Shown here: piece after piece, positions 37,027 through 50,199 of the stretch
How the letters are laid out: each line of letters begins with the position of its first letter
How positions within the stretch are numbered: the stretch's first letter is position 1
Origin: Physella acuta
Lineage: Eukaryota > Mollusca > Gastropoda > Physidae
Reading direction: 5' to 3'
Length of the DNA: 64,000 nt
Assembly (NCBI RefSeq): GCF_028476545.1
Contig: NW_026731981.1
Location: forward strand, 719,501 to 783,500
Notes under the pieces: generated by a model
Told to the model about the DNA's origin: nothing
The model's database searches: none
The model's input: only the letters and a program-made list of their open reading frames with translations
Made by a program: the position numbers and the translations under genes

Positions 37027-40000
37027 TCCCTTTACCCTTAGTAAACACAACACATCTCTCAATAGAACAATTGACAGTATCTTAAAATCACCAATATATT
37101 GCAACATGAACATTATGGTAGATTACACCCTTACAAACAATGCACAATATGTTACAACATAATTAAGATACAAAACAATGATGTCAAAGTCCTTTTGACC
37201 TTTAAAATCATAGGTCTAACTTATTTGGGACTTTGATTGTCCTGCTTGACCTTCTCAGTGGCTTTTGATTTGGTGACTCAAGATTCTGACCATATGGATT
37301 CTCTATCTCAGGAGGTCTAGGATTTAAATCATTAACTCCAGAATTTACATTTTCTGACTCTAGACAACTTGGTTCACTCATATCAACAGAACTTGGTTGT
37401 GGAACAAACTGAGTTGGTGTGAACTGTTCAGATTTGGTGGGATTGACAGATTCACACTTATTATCTGCACAAGTTATTTTTAACTGGTCTGCATGTCTAC
37501 GGACAATAAGTCCATCATTTGTTTTTACTTTATAAGACACAGGTCCTGTACATTGAACAATTTGACCTGGTATCCATTTTTCCTTTCTCCCATAATTTCT
37601 CAGATACACATTCTCATTAACACCAAATTCTCTTTCAATGCATGTTTTGTCATGATTTAATGGAACTATTTTTGAATTGGCATCTGGAAGTATTATGCTG
37701 TTATTCAGATCCTTGACTGACATAGATTTTTTTGATTGATCAATTTTCTCAGGTAATCTGATAGTGCTTTCCTGGTAACCAAAAAATACTGTTTAAAGGT
37801 AATATCCTGGACCATATCAATTTGCAACTGTGATCCAGTATTTGAAGTGGGTGTATTAAATGGCAAAAATCTTTTTTCTTCTTTTGATGTTACCCTTTTA
37901 GTTTCTGTAAGTGCTAATGATGTTAGTAAAGTTGTTTGATGATCACATTCCTTCTTACTAATGTATTCTCTTTAAAAGCATTTGAAATTGCCATATCACC
38001 ATAATCATGTATTAAGTTACAAATACTTTGTTTAGGCAACTCTGACTAATAATGGATTGCATCTTCTCCATCTTTTAGACTTAACTCCATTTTTCTTATT
38101 TTACATGGCCTTAAGTCATCATTCACAGACTCTTCAGGCCAACCATTCTTACAGTACTCATAAACTTTTATTAAGCACTCATCTTTTTGTCTTTCTCTTT
38201 TAATATCATTCACATTTATATTGGAGTTATCCATGATAGTGAACAGAACAAATACATCTTCTGGTACATAACTAAGGCTTTGGTTTTTTAAAGGTAATCT
38301 ACTAAGACTATCTGCACTATTCTCAGATCCAAGTTTGTATCTCAATTCATAATTGTATGCGGCTAGTGTGATAGCCCATCTTTGAATTCTTGGTGAGGCA
38401 TGCTCTGGCAGTGGTTTGTTTTCCCCAAATAAACCTAGCAATGGTTTATGATCTGTAAAGATGGTGAATTCTTTACCAAACAGAAACTTATGAAATTTCT
38501 TAACACCAAAAATGATGCCTAAGCCTTCCCTATCTAACTGAGAATAATTTTTCTCAGCCTGGTTCAAAGATCTACTGGCAAAAGCAATGGGTCTGTCACC
38601 CTTTTCATCCACGTGGGACAAGACTGCTCCTACACCATCTGGTGAAGCATCACATGTTAATATAAGTCTTTTCCCTGGGTCATAGTGAGTTAGTAAGGTG
38701 TCAGAAGACAAAGCTTCTTTTGCTGTATTAAAAGCAGCGTCTTGTTGTTTACCCCAGTGCCAAGTTGCATTTTTCTGTAGCAGCTTGTACAGTGGTGATA
38801 GTTTACCAGACAGATTCCCTATGAACTTTGCATAGTAATTTATCAAGCCCAAAAAAGCTCTTAGTTGTTGGGTATTTTCAGGTTTGGGTGCTTCTTTAAT
38901 GGTTTTTGTTTTCTCAGGTTGAGGTCTGATACCTTGCTTGCTTAATATATAACCAAGAAAACTAATTTCTGTCAGCATGAATTGACATTTATCTTTGTTT
39001 ATCTTTAAACCTTTTTCACCAACTATTTTCAATACTTTATCAAGTGTTTTAAGATGTTCAGTGTCATTCTTACCAGTTATGTACACATTGTCAAAGTAAA
39101 CACAAACATTTGGAATATCCTTAAAAATACTGTCCATGACAGCTTGGAAAATTCCAGGGCTGGATGATATACCAAAACATAGTCTTTCATATTGGTAGAG
39201 TCCTTTATGTGTGTTTATTGTCGTATAGACTTTTGAATCTGGATGCAGTTCTAGTTGAGTGTAAGCATGACTAAAGTCTAATTCAGTAAATTTGTCTCCT
39301 CCTGCCAAATTCAAAGAAATTTCCTCAATATTAGGAATAGGGTACCTATTTAGCTCTATTTGCTTATTCAGTGTAGCTTTATAGTCTCCACAAATTCTTA
39401 CAGAACCATCCTTCTTTAACACTGGCACAATGGGCGTTGCCCAATCGGAATAGTCTACCTTCTTTATGATGCCATTAGATTCCAATCTACTTAGCTCATT
39501 TTCAATTTTATTCCTCACTGCATAAGGTGGAACTCTAGCTTTGCAGTATCTTGGATTTGTGTCTTTAATGCTTATCTTCACTGTTCTATCATTTAGTAAT
39601 CCAGGATTACCAAAAACACATTTATTTTCAGATATAACTTTATCTATTGAAGTAAGACTAGATTCTCTTGCATTGTTCAATGAACATATACTCTCCCAAT
39701 TTAACTTAAGATCAACTAACCAGTTCCTACCTAGTAATGGTGGTCCATTTCCTTCAACCACAAGAAGAGGAAGTTTAACACTTTGACCATTATAACTTAC
39801 ATGAACCATACACTCTCCTATTACCGGAACATTGTCACCAGTGTATGTTGTTAGACACTTGTGACATGGTTGTAGAGGCACTGATCCTCCTGTGACAGCG
39901 TCAAAGTCCTTCTTTGTGATGACTGTTAGAGATGCTCCAGTGTCAAGTTGGAAGCTGATGCTCTTACCGTTGATATAAACTAGTACATTGATGGGAGCAT

Positions 40001-41024
40001 GACTTATTGATTTCACAGAGAACAGGTTGAAATCCGGCTGCGAATCAGTTTGAGCATTTTCACAGGTAGAGTGGTTCATTGGTTGGGTTAGGTAGTCTTG
40101 GTGAGAGTTAACATAGTGCTGCCTTTGGTTGCGGTACTGTCTTGACTGCCTAGATTTAGCAACAGACGAAGACTTTGCAAAGCAGGCCTTGGCAATGTGA
40201 CCTTGCTTACTGCACTTATAACAAGTTGCAGACTTGAACTTGCATTGATGAGATGCATGGGGACCTTTGCATCGATGACATTTTTGATAATTATTACTAG
40301 ATTTAGATCTAGGATTTGAACGAGCAGGCTGTTTAGCATAAGTTGGAATGCTCTGATGGGGTTGATGTTTATTGACTAACCTGCTGTTTACTGCATGGAT
40401 CTCTGAAGGCGTAAGAGATTTCGCCGCATCTGATGACTGCTGGAATGAAGTTGCAAGTTGTATTGCTTTTTCTAATGTTAGATCTGACTCGAGCAGCAAC
40501 TTTCTTTGAACATCAGGGCTGTTTACACCTGTCACAAACTTTTCACATAGTCTGTCAGACAGCGTTTCTCCAAATTCACAGAATCTACTTAAATGACGTA
40601 AAGCAGCAACATATTCTGATATTGACTCGTTTGGTTGACGAGTCCTACCGTCAAATCTAGCTCTACACAGGAACTTGGGTGGTGCGGGCGCATGGTGGTC
40701 TGTTAGCAATTTGCTCAGCTCGTTAAAGCTCTTGGTAGTTAGACTAGCTGGTGCGCATAAGTCCTTTAGTAGCCTAAATTGTTGAGGCCCTATGACTGTT
40801 AACAAAACAGCTCTCTTTTTGGCTTCTATCGTCACGTCGTTAGCTTCAATGTAAAAGCTTAACCTATCTAGATAATCATGAATGATTTCATCATTCGAAT
40901 CAAATTCTTTTATTTGGCCATACCGCGCCATTATTCTAGAAATACTTAGCCAATATGCTCTAGCAAACCTCTTTTTGAGTAATTAGGTGCTCTTTCTAGT
41001 GGATCATTTATCCTCGTCGCCAAT

Positions 41025-41237
41025 TGAGGTAGATTGGAGTGGTTCTATTATAACACACTGACGAGAAGCCATGCTGTTTGTATATAGATTTTATTGGGCC
41101 TTCGCTAACATGATGGAGACCGGAACAGGAAGTAACAATAGATAAATACAAGGGACATCACTCAATAACAACATTATAAATATAACTAATACAAGAAGAG
41201 TGAGTTCCCCTGACCTCACAAATCCCAATATATTACA
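41025..41237 (-). repeat. 5' LTR of the Ty3/Gypsy fossil
   Basis: Starts TG and ends CA on the plus strand, followed by GTAAT at 41238-41242, the matching target duplication. The internal side carries the primer-binding-site-like sequence. Confidence 0.9.
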
Positions 41238-41609
41238 GTAATGTATCAACGTGATCGCAACCCTAATTCTTGAAGTAAAATCATCACCAAATTTTAACAC
41301 TTATTGCTATTTTGGACCTTTTTTTTTTAAAAAAAAATTATGTACCATACAAGATAATTGGGAGAAAAATTCTTCATAATATTATAATGTAAAAACCCTA
41401 GGTCTTAAATAGACAGGCATTAACCTATATTTCTTTTGATTGTATTTAAACATTTTATAAAGTTTAAGTAAAATACTTAAAATATTGACGCAACGTATGA
41501 AAATTGCCTGGTTAAATTGTTTAAGATATATACATTTTATTCGATCCAAAAATATTCCACCTTTCTACTAGTAGGCCTGTATATTAAACTGTATATTAGC
41601 TGCATTTAT

Positions 41610-41610
41610 A

Positions 41611-41692
<82 letters not shown>
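41610..41692. repeat. (TA)n microsatellite next to a Helitron-like element
   Basis: Alternating AT with two TTTATA interruptions, ending at the Helitron-like 5' end. Confidence 0.93.
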
Positions 41693-41693
<1 letters not shown>

Positions 41694-42752
41694 CTAATAT
41701 ATAAAGCTCAGTTCTGTATGTAATGCATTTGTATGTCGTTGGAATTGTACGAATTTAAGTGTTAGAAAATTATCGTGCGCATTTGTCTAAATTTATGAGC
41801 TAAAAAATTACCATTGAAAGTGTTGGGAAATCATTTTCATTTTTCAAATTACAGTAATAATTGTCGGCATGTTCATTAAACACAAGTTTAAAAAAAATAT
41901 CATCTTTTACAAAAATTCTAATTATGTCTTTATTTAGTCCTATAGCACTTACTTCCCTTTGATAAATTAGGAAAACAAAATTACTTCCCTTTATAAAACC
42001 ATTGCATTAGTCGAAAATAATTTACTTTTTAATTACTTTGTTTTGGTGTTGGGAAAAAAAAATAATTACATAATTAGCGGGGATTGATCAAGTGCAAATG
42101 TTGTAGGTATTTTACGGATAAGCTTGGAGTATTAAAATTGTTCATCAAATTGAAACATGCGCGTTCGTTTAAGTGAGTGCAAAAGACTATGAATAAGTTG
42201 GGGTACTATAGTCGTTCATTAAGCTAAAACAGGTGATTCCGCCCCGGGCGTTTATGTTCGCGTTAGTGTTTTCTTTGTGTTTAGGTGGGTTTGCGTTAGT
42301 GGTTGCGTTTTGATTTGGTTCGTTTTTGTTCTTTCTTTTTTCGTTTTTGTTTGTGTATTTTTTTGTGGGTTTGTATTTGTGTTTTTGGTTGGTTTTGCGT
42401 TTGAATTTGGTTTGTTTTCGTTTGCTTTTTCGTTGTTTTTTTTTTTGTTGGTATTGGTGTTTGTGGTTGGGTTTGTTGTTAGGTTTTTGTTTTCGTTTGC
42501 TTTTTTGTTTGTTTTTTCTTTGTGTTTGTATTGGTGTTTGTGGTTGTGGTTGGGTTTGTTGTTAGGTTTTTGTTTTCGTTTGTATTTGTAATTGTGTTAG
42601 CGTTATGTTTGCGTTTTGTTGTTTTGGTTTTGGTTGGTTGTGGTTTGGGTGGGCAATGCCGGGTTTATGATGATTACTAAACACACAGGTAATGGTCTTT
42701 AACAGAAAGGTTTTTCACAGAAGCCAGAGCAGGGCCTGGCCGGGACGGCTAG
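41693..42752 (+). mobile_element. Helitron-like element, 1060 bp, GT-rich interior
   Basis: It begins TCTAATATATAAAGC after an A and ends GGCCGGGACGGCTAG before a T. This is the TC...CTAG pattern with insertion between A and T and no target duplication. The short terminal stem GCCG/CGGC is followed directly by T and AG. It sits in an R1 copy next to a (TA)n tract. No Rep/helicase is encoded, so it would be non-autonomous. Confidence 0.55.
42240..42650 (+). repeat. GT-rich strand-asymmetric tract
   Basis: About 400 bases with very little A or C on the plus strand, made of GTTTGTGTTTTTG-like imperfect units, inside the Helitron-like element at 41693. Confidence 0.75.
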
Positions 42753-42895
42753 TATATATATATATATAAGTTTTTTTTTCTTGACTTGAATTTTCAAGTA
42801 TCTAGATAATTGCCATGTTTAAAACATTCGTTACGTAAATGGCGTGAAGTATGCATTAATTGTACTGTAAATATTTTAAGAAACATATAGTTTGC

Positions 42896-43141
42896 CAGAG
42901 GCGTAGCGAGTGGGGGACAGGGGTACATATGTCCCCGGGCGCCGACCTTAGGGGGCGCCAAAATTGTTGTACAAACAAATTAAAATGTTATTTTAGCTGC
43001 ATTTTTGCATTAAAAATAGTTGAGGGGAGGGGCACATCGAAAGTTTGAGGGGGGTGGAGGTGCAAATTGAAAATTTGCTCCCAAGGGGGCGCCAAATTGA
43101 AAGTTTGTCCCCGGGTGCCGGGAAGGGTCGCTACTCCTCTG
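42896..43141. mobile_element. hAT-type element of the CAGAGGCGTAGCG family, about 246 bp
   Basis: The left end is CAGAGGCGTAGCGAG and the right end TCGCTACTCCTCTG; flanks TAGTTTGC and AAGTTTGC. It sits inside an R1 copy whose uninterrupted relative (near 49090) reads straight through TAGTTTGCTAAAATAA. Confidence 0.82.
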
Positions 43142-44186
43142 CAAGTTTGCTCAAATAAATCACAGGTATAAAAAATTCATAAATAATTTAGAAGCTTCAT
43201 TTTTCTAAAACATAATAAACATCGTAATAAATTTTACAATTTATAGCAAGTCTTTTTCGTATTAATACAAAATGAAGGGAAATGTTTTTAATTTGTAGTT
43301 AATATCCCAACTCTTGGGTGCTTGTTTTTTTTTTCATTGAACTATAACTCCATGATCTAATACAAAATGGTCATATTTATTTCATTTAAAAAAAAAAGTG
43401 CATCTCGAATGAGTATTTCTTCTATATTTGTGATATCAGTATATATTATAATATTAGTCTTTTATTCTACAACAACGTTCTTCTTTTATTTACAATCTCA
43501 CATTTTGATGGGAAAAGCAGGGTATAGCATCTAAAGATGCACATATTTTAAACAATTCCCGAGATTTAATATATTCGTATAATTTGGCACCTGTGACTTA
43601 CTTTTTCATTAGGTTTCAAGACGTCGAGATGTTCTACCTCATTATTTTTTCATGTCGTCGAGATAGTCTACCTCACTACTACATTAGGGTAATTGGGATG
43701 ATGTACCACACTACTACACTTTGTTGTCACTGTGATCTACCTCACTATTATATTCAAGCGGCAGTATGGTCAACCCTCGCACCAAAAACTCGAATCCAAG
43801 ACGTATAGAGCTGGATTTGTTGACATTTACACATCTCAATTCAACCCCCCCCCCCCCTGCACCGGGTAGATGATGCTTGTGAGCTGGGGACTGCAACAAA
43901 TTATCGATATGATGACATAATTAACAACACAGGTATCTTTTTGGCATACCCTGCGACACTTCTGATTCCAAGTTGTACAGATTATATCCTGTGTTTAGGC
44001 TTTAGGATTTCCATTGAGTTATCATCCAATGATCTAGTAGAAAATGATCATATTTTTATTTCATTTACCTATTCAGTTTTAAATAAGTGGTGAATATCGG
44101 ATGACTATCTCATCTATATTTGTGATATCACTATATTTTAAAATATTGTGCTCTGTTCTACACCAACGTAGTTCTCTTATTTACAA

Positions 44187-44580
44187 CGAGCCGACCCGCG
44201 GCATATCATACGCCGCTATTTAGTTGCTGTTTTTTCTACTTTTCAGTAATTCATAATTTGTGAATTCGACAGTACCAACGCTGCAACTGAAAATATTTCT
44301 TTAAAACACTATAGGTAGCTCGTTAAGGACAATAACCCCCCCCCCTTCCCCCCCCCCCACTCCGTTAAAGTAAACTCCATTTTGTTACCCCCCCCCCCCC
44401 TCCTACGTTTAAAATCGTTTCAAACTAAATTATCTGCCTCTAATAGTCATCACTAAACCCGGCTCTGCTTGTAAACATTTAGCGTGAACCACAGCTCACC
44501 AAACCATGTAGGGGTGGGGTGGTAGGGAGCGCGCTTACAGCTTGTTTTTTATCGTCTCCCAGAAGAGAATTATATATAGA
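44187..44580 (-). mobile_element. Helitron-like insertion, 394 bp
   Basis: On the minus strand it starts TCTATATATAATTCTC after an A and ends GCGGGTCGGCTCG before TT. Other R1 copies read from ATTTACAA straight into TCACATTGTGAG, so the boundaries are visible by comparison. The final CTCG departs from the usual CTRR. The interior has two poly-C tracts. Confidence 0.5.
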
Positions 44581-47500
44581 TTTCACATTGTGAGGGGAAA
44601 GCGGGGATAGAGTATATAAAGATACACATACATTTTAAAGAATACCCGAGATTTCACTTATGTACACGTGTAATTTGGCATTTGTTATGAATCTTACTTC
44701 TACATTAAGTTTTACGCTAGATAAATATAACATTTTCTAAATTGTATTTTTAAGCTGTTTACTTGATGATATTTTGATATATTTTATTCGACTTGAATTT
44801 TCAAGTCTCTAGATAATTGAATATAGGAATGTAACGGAAACCAAATACAATTTTCTATTAATGTAGTAAAAATGTTTTTAGCAATTTATTGTTTTCCTTA
44901 ATAGAACATTTTTTAATAATGTATTCAAATAATTATATAATAGTATAATATATTTATTTTTAATATATAATAAATATTATTATTAAATTTTCCATTTACA
45001 GTACGTCGTTTTCATAATCGCACAATAGTTTGGGATGAAAAATATTTTTAATTTAAACATTGTTACTTAAATGATGGTTACGTGGATTAACTTCACAAAA
45101 GTTAAGAACAAGCACATTCGCACTAGAATGAAAATTTTGCGTCTGATGGTGTGAACTATTCTTGCTGAAATGTAAAGTAGTAACAAAATATTCACTCGGA
45201 ATTTCACATGAGCTCTATGGTAAGTAGCTACGTTCGTGTCAGAGACTGTCATGCATTAGAGACACGGTGGGACACTACATTCGATAACCAAATCAGGCGC
45301 CTCAGTTGTAACTATAGCGGTTATATGACCTGGAGCATCCCGTGCTCTCTAACGAGCACTAAGGCTTATACATTTGTTTTAAGAGCACACTACATCATGG
45401 ACACGGCGGGACACTACATGTGATGACTTATCCGAAGCAGGGGACGGACCCGGCAACCATGCGGCAGTAAGCGAAGGCTCATTAGTGCACCCATTGACGA
45501 ACTTATACCTTAGCTGTCGTAGAGATGAGCTACCTCATTATTATATTCTGGTAGTCAAAATGGTCTACCTCTCTATTACATTTTTTTCGTTCAGATGATC
45601 TACCTTACTATTACACTCTGGGCGTCGACATTATCTACCTCACTATTACGTTCATGTCGTCGAGATGCTATACCTCACCATTGCGCTTAGGTTATCAAAA
45701 TGATCTACCTTTCTCTTTCGTTCATGCGGTGGTTCGGTCTACCCTCGATATTTAAACTGGGATCTAAGATATAGCGCCGGATTTATTTACATTTACACAT
45801 ATGAGTACGATACCCCCCCCCCCCCAACTCCCAAGGGTAGATGAGGCTTGTAAACTTGGAATAGCAACCTAACTAGGTGAGAAAACTCCTAACAAAACAG
45901 AGAGTGGAGCCGCTTAGCCGATATGATTACCAACTTTGATTTACTTTAGGCTACTTCCGCGACACTTCAGATACCAAGCGTTGGTTAACTTCTTGTCATT
46001 TGAGTGCTTTTATTTACATTTAGCTATCATCCAATGATCTAGTAGACTAGGGTCATATTTACTTCATTTACCTATTGTTTTCTTATTATTTAAGTTAATA
46101 TTGAAATTGAATCTAAGATGAGTATTTTTGACATCTGCATATATAATAATCTTAAAATTAAGTGAAAAATATCACGGTATAATTACATAGGCTATAAAAG
46201 GTTAAAAAAATTAGCAGCAACGTTAATAAAACAGTGACAATTAAATCACATTGATTTCGTGATGTTGGTACAAATATGATCTACATCATTATTAAATTCA
46301 AGCGGCAGTATGGTCAACCCTCGCCCCTAAAACTAGAATTCAAGACATATAGAGCTGGATTGGTTGACATTTGTTTATATTAAAACGGCCAATGTGAAAT
46401 AGGCCTTCGTGCCTACTATTGTTACAGTAATTGAATAAATGAATAAATAACTAGTAGAAAATGGTCATATTTATTTGATTTACGTATTCTGGTTTAAATA
46501 AGTGGTGACATTCTGATAAGTACCTTATCTCTACTTGTACTTTCTGTACATATAATAATACTCTGCTGTTTTACATCAGCGTTATTCTCATATTTACAAT
46601 CTCACATTGTGAGTGGAAACAGGGATAGAGTATATAAAGATCCACACATTTTATACAATCCCAGAGATATTTTTAAATATTTTATTCGACTTGAATTTTC
46701 AAGTCTCTCGATAATTGAATAACGTCAGAATTGAATAAATAACATAAATTGTTTCTTTAATGTAGTGAAAATGTTTTAAGAAATGTATAGTTTACAAAAA
46801 TAATACATAATGTATTAAAATAATTGTAAAATAATGTAAAAGTTTTGATTTTCATTTGTAATAAATATCGTAACACTATTTACAATTAACATTGCGTCGG
46901 TTTAATATTAACACCGTATTTTGGGGAAAAATTGTTTTTAATGAAAATTATTTATACTTAAATGCTGATTACGTGGATTAACTTCACGAAAGTAAAGAAC
47001 AAGTAGCCTACATTCGCATGACAATAACATTTTGCGTGTGATGGTGTGAAATATTCTTGCCGAAATTGAAAGTAGTAACAAAATATTAATCAGAATTTCA
47101 CTAGAGCACTATGTCGGAGAATGTGCTGCCTTACAAACACGGTGGGACACGACATTGTATAACTTAACCAAATCAGGCGAGTCAGTCGGTAAACTGGCGG
47201 TTATATGACCTCGTTGATTCTGTCTCTATGATGAGCACTAAGGTGTATACATTAGTTTAAATAGAGAAACCTATGAAAGGGAAAATGTGGGCAGCTACAC
47301 TTAACCGAACCAGGTGACGAACCCAGCGCCCCTAAACTAGTGTAATTGATAGCTACTAAGAGCGCCCTGCGACGACCCTTATACCTGGGCGGTCGTCCCT
47401 ATTTTCTAATTTAATATTACATGTCGTCAAGATGATTGATCTCACTATTTAATAATATAGGTCGTCGAAATGATCTTCCTCACTATTACGTCCAGGTAAT

Positions 47501-48009
47501 GTGGATATATACTTCTTGACTTACTCATTTCACTAATTCTGTGAAAATTCTCAATATTTGTTCCGAAAAAAGAATATTATTTCCCTAGATCTAAACTATA
47601 CTTAACCCTTACCTTACCTATGACTTCAATGTTGACATCGTCAATGATTGTGATTATATCACCACAGATATGACAGTTATTTAACACAAATTTGATCTTT
47701 TAAACACGTTGAGCCATCGGAGAGGTGATGTTGGAAACAGTTTCTAAAAGCTTTTAGTTTTATTTTAAAGGCGCTGTTTACCCGTAATAACAGTTTGTCC
47801 ATATTAAAACAACCATTTATCCGTCATTTCAGTGATGTTCAAGTTACCATTTCACTGATATTGCAGCCACATTAATACCACAGCGACACTTATATCACAC
47901 ACACGTTTTATTGCGTTATTTACCTAAACCTAGGCAGTAGCGACACTTCGTTTATTTCAGCCTATGTGATTATAACGAATGCTGTAACGTGATCGATATT
48001 CTTATTCTT

Positions 48010-48570
48010 GAAATATTTTTTTTTGCAGCCGATATAATAATACAGTAATGTTTCAACATGATCCATACCGCGTTTTTTTTAATTAACATCATTTTATTGC
48101 AGCAATTGTGATTGTTATGATGCATGTTTGACTTGGGAGATCGGTGCGCATGATTGATGGTGCGGCCGTATATTGAACGAGTGAGTGTGTGACGCTGTAC
48201 GCAAGAAAGTGACGTTTTAGTGGGAGTTCCGTTGTTGCCGGGGAAGAAGATTGAAGTTAGTCTTGTCTGTGTGATGTTAGAGTTAGGTTGTCTAGTTGTA
48301 GTATCGTTTGTCCAAGCTGTTCGATGTCCATTTCTTATTGTGCAATAAATAGAGTTAGTATCCGATGTCATTCTGTCAAATCCTTCGTAAGCGTTGATGT
48401 CGTCGTGTCTCAAGATATACTGTAGCATAGCTAAACATAATCAAATGGTAGTGATTTGGAAAGATGGTATTGGATCAGGTAGTTGTACCCTCTCACTGCA
48501 TAGCTGTGGTACACATAGAGAACACAGCAGTTATAACAGTGATTATACCATACTATTTTACGTAATCGAT
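48010..48570 (-). other. Segment with an unrecognised 152-codon open frame
   Basis: The minus-strand frame 47970-48428 starts with ATG and encodes a polar, Asn/Thr/His-rich sequence with no recognised domain, signal peptide or membrane segment. It lies in a segment absent from the paralogous R1 copy. In AT-rich DNA a frame of this length can arise by chance; gene status is doubtful. Confidence 0.15.
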
Positions 48571-49457
48571 ATCCTCATTCTTAAAATAAAATCCTCACTT
48601 AATTCTAACACAGATAGGTATCTTGTCCGGATTTTTAAAAACAAAATAGGTATTAAACAAGTGAATTGGGAGAAAAATGCTATATAATATTATAATGTAA
48701 ACACTTTAGGTCTTAACTAGACAAACAAAAGCCCATAGCTATTTTTATTGTACTTAAACATTTTTTAAAGTTTAAAAAAAATCCGTAAGATATCGAAAAA
48801 CGTATTCAAATTCCCGGATACAAATATTTTTTGCATTCCCAAAATATTCCACTTTTCTACAAGTATATATTTATTCCTATTTAGTATCTTACTTCTTCAT
48901 TAGCCTTCAAGTTATTAGGTAGATACAACTTTATCTAAATTGTATGTGTGTGCTGTTTACCTAATTTAATATATTTTATTTTTATTTTTCGACTTGAATT
49001 TTCAAGGCTCTAGTAACACGTTTAAAACGTTAAACACGTAAATGAAATTAAGTATGCATTAATTGTACTTTAAATGTTTTTAGAAATAGATAGTTTGCTA
49101 AAATAAACTACATGTATTAAAAATAATTCTAAAATAATTTAGAAACTTTATTTCTTTTAAAAATAAAATAAACATTGTAATCAATTTCACAATTTATAGT
49201 ACGACTTTTGCGAATTAAAACAACATTACATGAATAGATTTTAAAATGAAAACATTGATACTAAAATGCTGATTACATGGATTAAATCCACACAACTTTA
49301 GAACAAGTACTTTATTGGATTAAACGCTGTACAAAGCTGAAATCAACTAAAATATTTGTTTTAATTGTAGTAAAAACTAGATTACCCGTTATCTAGTTAG
49401 ATAACTGTGGGTTTGATGGGGGTTGGGTCATCCATAAATGACATCACGTCTGTCACT

Positions 49458-49740
49458 CAGAGGCGTAGCGACCCTTTTCGGCGCCCGGGGACACTTTTCG
49501 ATTTCAACCCCTCCCCCCCCCCCCCCCCCGCCCCTCCCCGGCAAGATTTCGATATGCACCCCCCTCAAACTTTCGATGTGCACCACCCCCCCTCCCCAAG
49601 ATTTCGATTTGCACCCCCGCCCCCACTCAAAATTTCGATTTGCACCCCCTCAACCTTTCAATTTATTTTTCCAACCCATTTTGGCGCCCCCTAAGGTCGG
49701 CGCCCAGGGACATATGTCCCCCCCTCGCTAAGCTACTGCA
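49458..49740. mobile_element. hAT-type element of the CAGAGGCGTAGCG family, 283 bp
   Basis: The left end is CAGAGGCGTAGCGACCC and the right end is degenerate (TCGCTAAGCTACTGCA). Flanks CTGTCACT and GTGTCACT match at 7 of 8. The interior repeats a CGATTTGCACCCCC-like motif several times. Confidence 0.78.
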
Positions 49741-49929
49741 GTGTCACTTATCGTAAAAAAAAAACAGACCCCACATTCAAAAAGATGTTTTTTATCTTTT
49801 AAAAGCACCGAAAACGCCGATTTCGGACTATCCCTTCATATACTGCACAGTGTCCCGCCAAGTCTGAGACAACATGTTTTTATCGTTTAAAAAAAAACGA
49901 TTCCAGCCGAGCATGTCTCTGACATCACT

Positions 49930-50125
49930 ATCCCTTCATATGCTTAGGACAAAGAAACAGATGAACTCTACTTCACCTGCCATGTATCCCGCCAAGTTCA
50001 GATAGGCAACTTTATCATTCACATCTAAAAAATAAAATAAAAATTGAAAAAAAAAACAATTATCATTAGCGTATTGGTCTAGAACCCGTGCCATCTGCAT
50101 GCAAGCCGATAACACTAACAACTTA
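49930..50125 (-). other. Diverged SINE-like fragment
   Basis: AAAGAAACAGATGAACTCTA and CTTCACCTGCCATG resemble the SINE body. A tRNA-like head in the opposite sense (GTCTAGAACCCGTGCC) follows. Confidence 0.35.
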
Positions 50126-50199
50126 GTTATTTAACTCATTCGTCACAGATGCATTTTTATACTATACTTTAATACTTTGAGTCTCCTTATGTAACTTGA

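Larger units (their letters stand above)
36814..41237 (-). mobile_element. Ty3/Gypsy-type LTR retrotransposon fossil (young, broken)
   Basis: This 4424 bp element has two 213 bp LTRs (36814-37026 and 41025-41237) that differ at about one base, ends TG...CA, and a GTAAT target duplication on both sides. It reads on the minus strand. Recognisable parts in order are a gag-like region (about 40300-40931), two CCHC zinc knuckles (about 40180-40280), an aspartic protease (around 39944), reverse transcriptase (about 39000-39600), RNase H (about 38280-38720) and an integrase C-terminal tail with a GPY/F-like segment (about 37480-37720). Gag and pol are in one frame. A primer-binding-site-like TTGGCGACGAGG adjoins the 5' LTR, and a purine-rich tract adjoins the 3' LTR. 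The element looks broken, with roughly two breaks in its second half, but near-identical LTRs indicate recent insertion. The gag and fused reading frame suggest a Mag-like lineage; that placement is tentative. Confidence 0.9.
41243..43250 (+). repeat. R1 block repeat continued right of the LTR fossil
   Basis: The sequence after the LTR (AACGTGATCG, ATTCTTGAAGTAAAATC) aligns with 47990-48010 and 48570-48860. It contains the Helitron-like element at 41693 and the hAT at 42896. Confidence 0.65.
43251..49330 (+). repeat. R1 block repeat, longest run
   Basis: Successive copies start near 43300, 44590, 46380 and 48880, with 35 bp arrays at about 43620-43760 and 45490-45720, poly-C junctions, and hairpins at 44789, 46688 and 48991. 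A 560-base segment at 48010-48570 not shared with the LTR-bearing copy is flanked by a repeated ATCGATAT-CATTCTT motif. Confidence 0.7.

Noticed and set aside
39541-40660. Plus-strand frames inside the LTR fossil
   Set aside because: Antisense shadows of the minus-strand gag-pol region.
42277-42591. Phe/Val-rich frame suggestive of a membrane protein
   Set aside because: Caused by the GT-rich tract, where most codons read as Phe, Val, Leu, Cys or Gly; low complexity and no homology.
49407-49731. Pro-rich plus-strand frames near 49407-49731
   Set aside because: They cover the poly-C interior of a hAT element.
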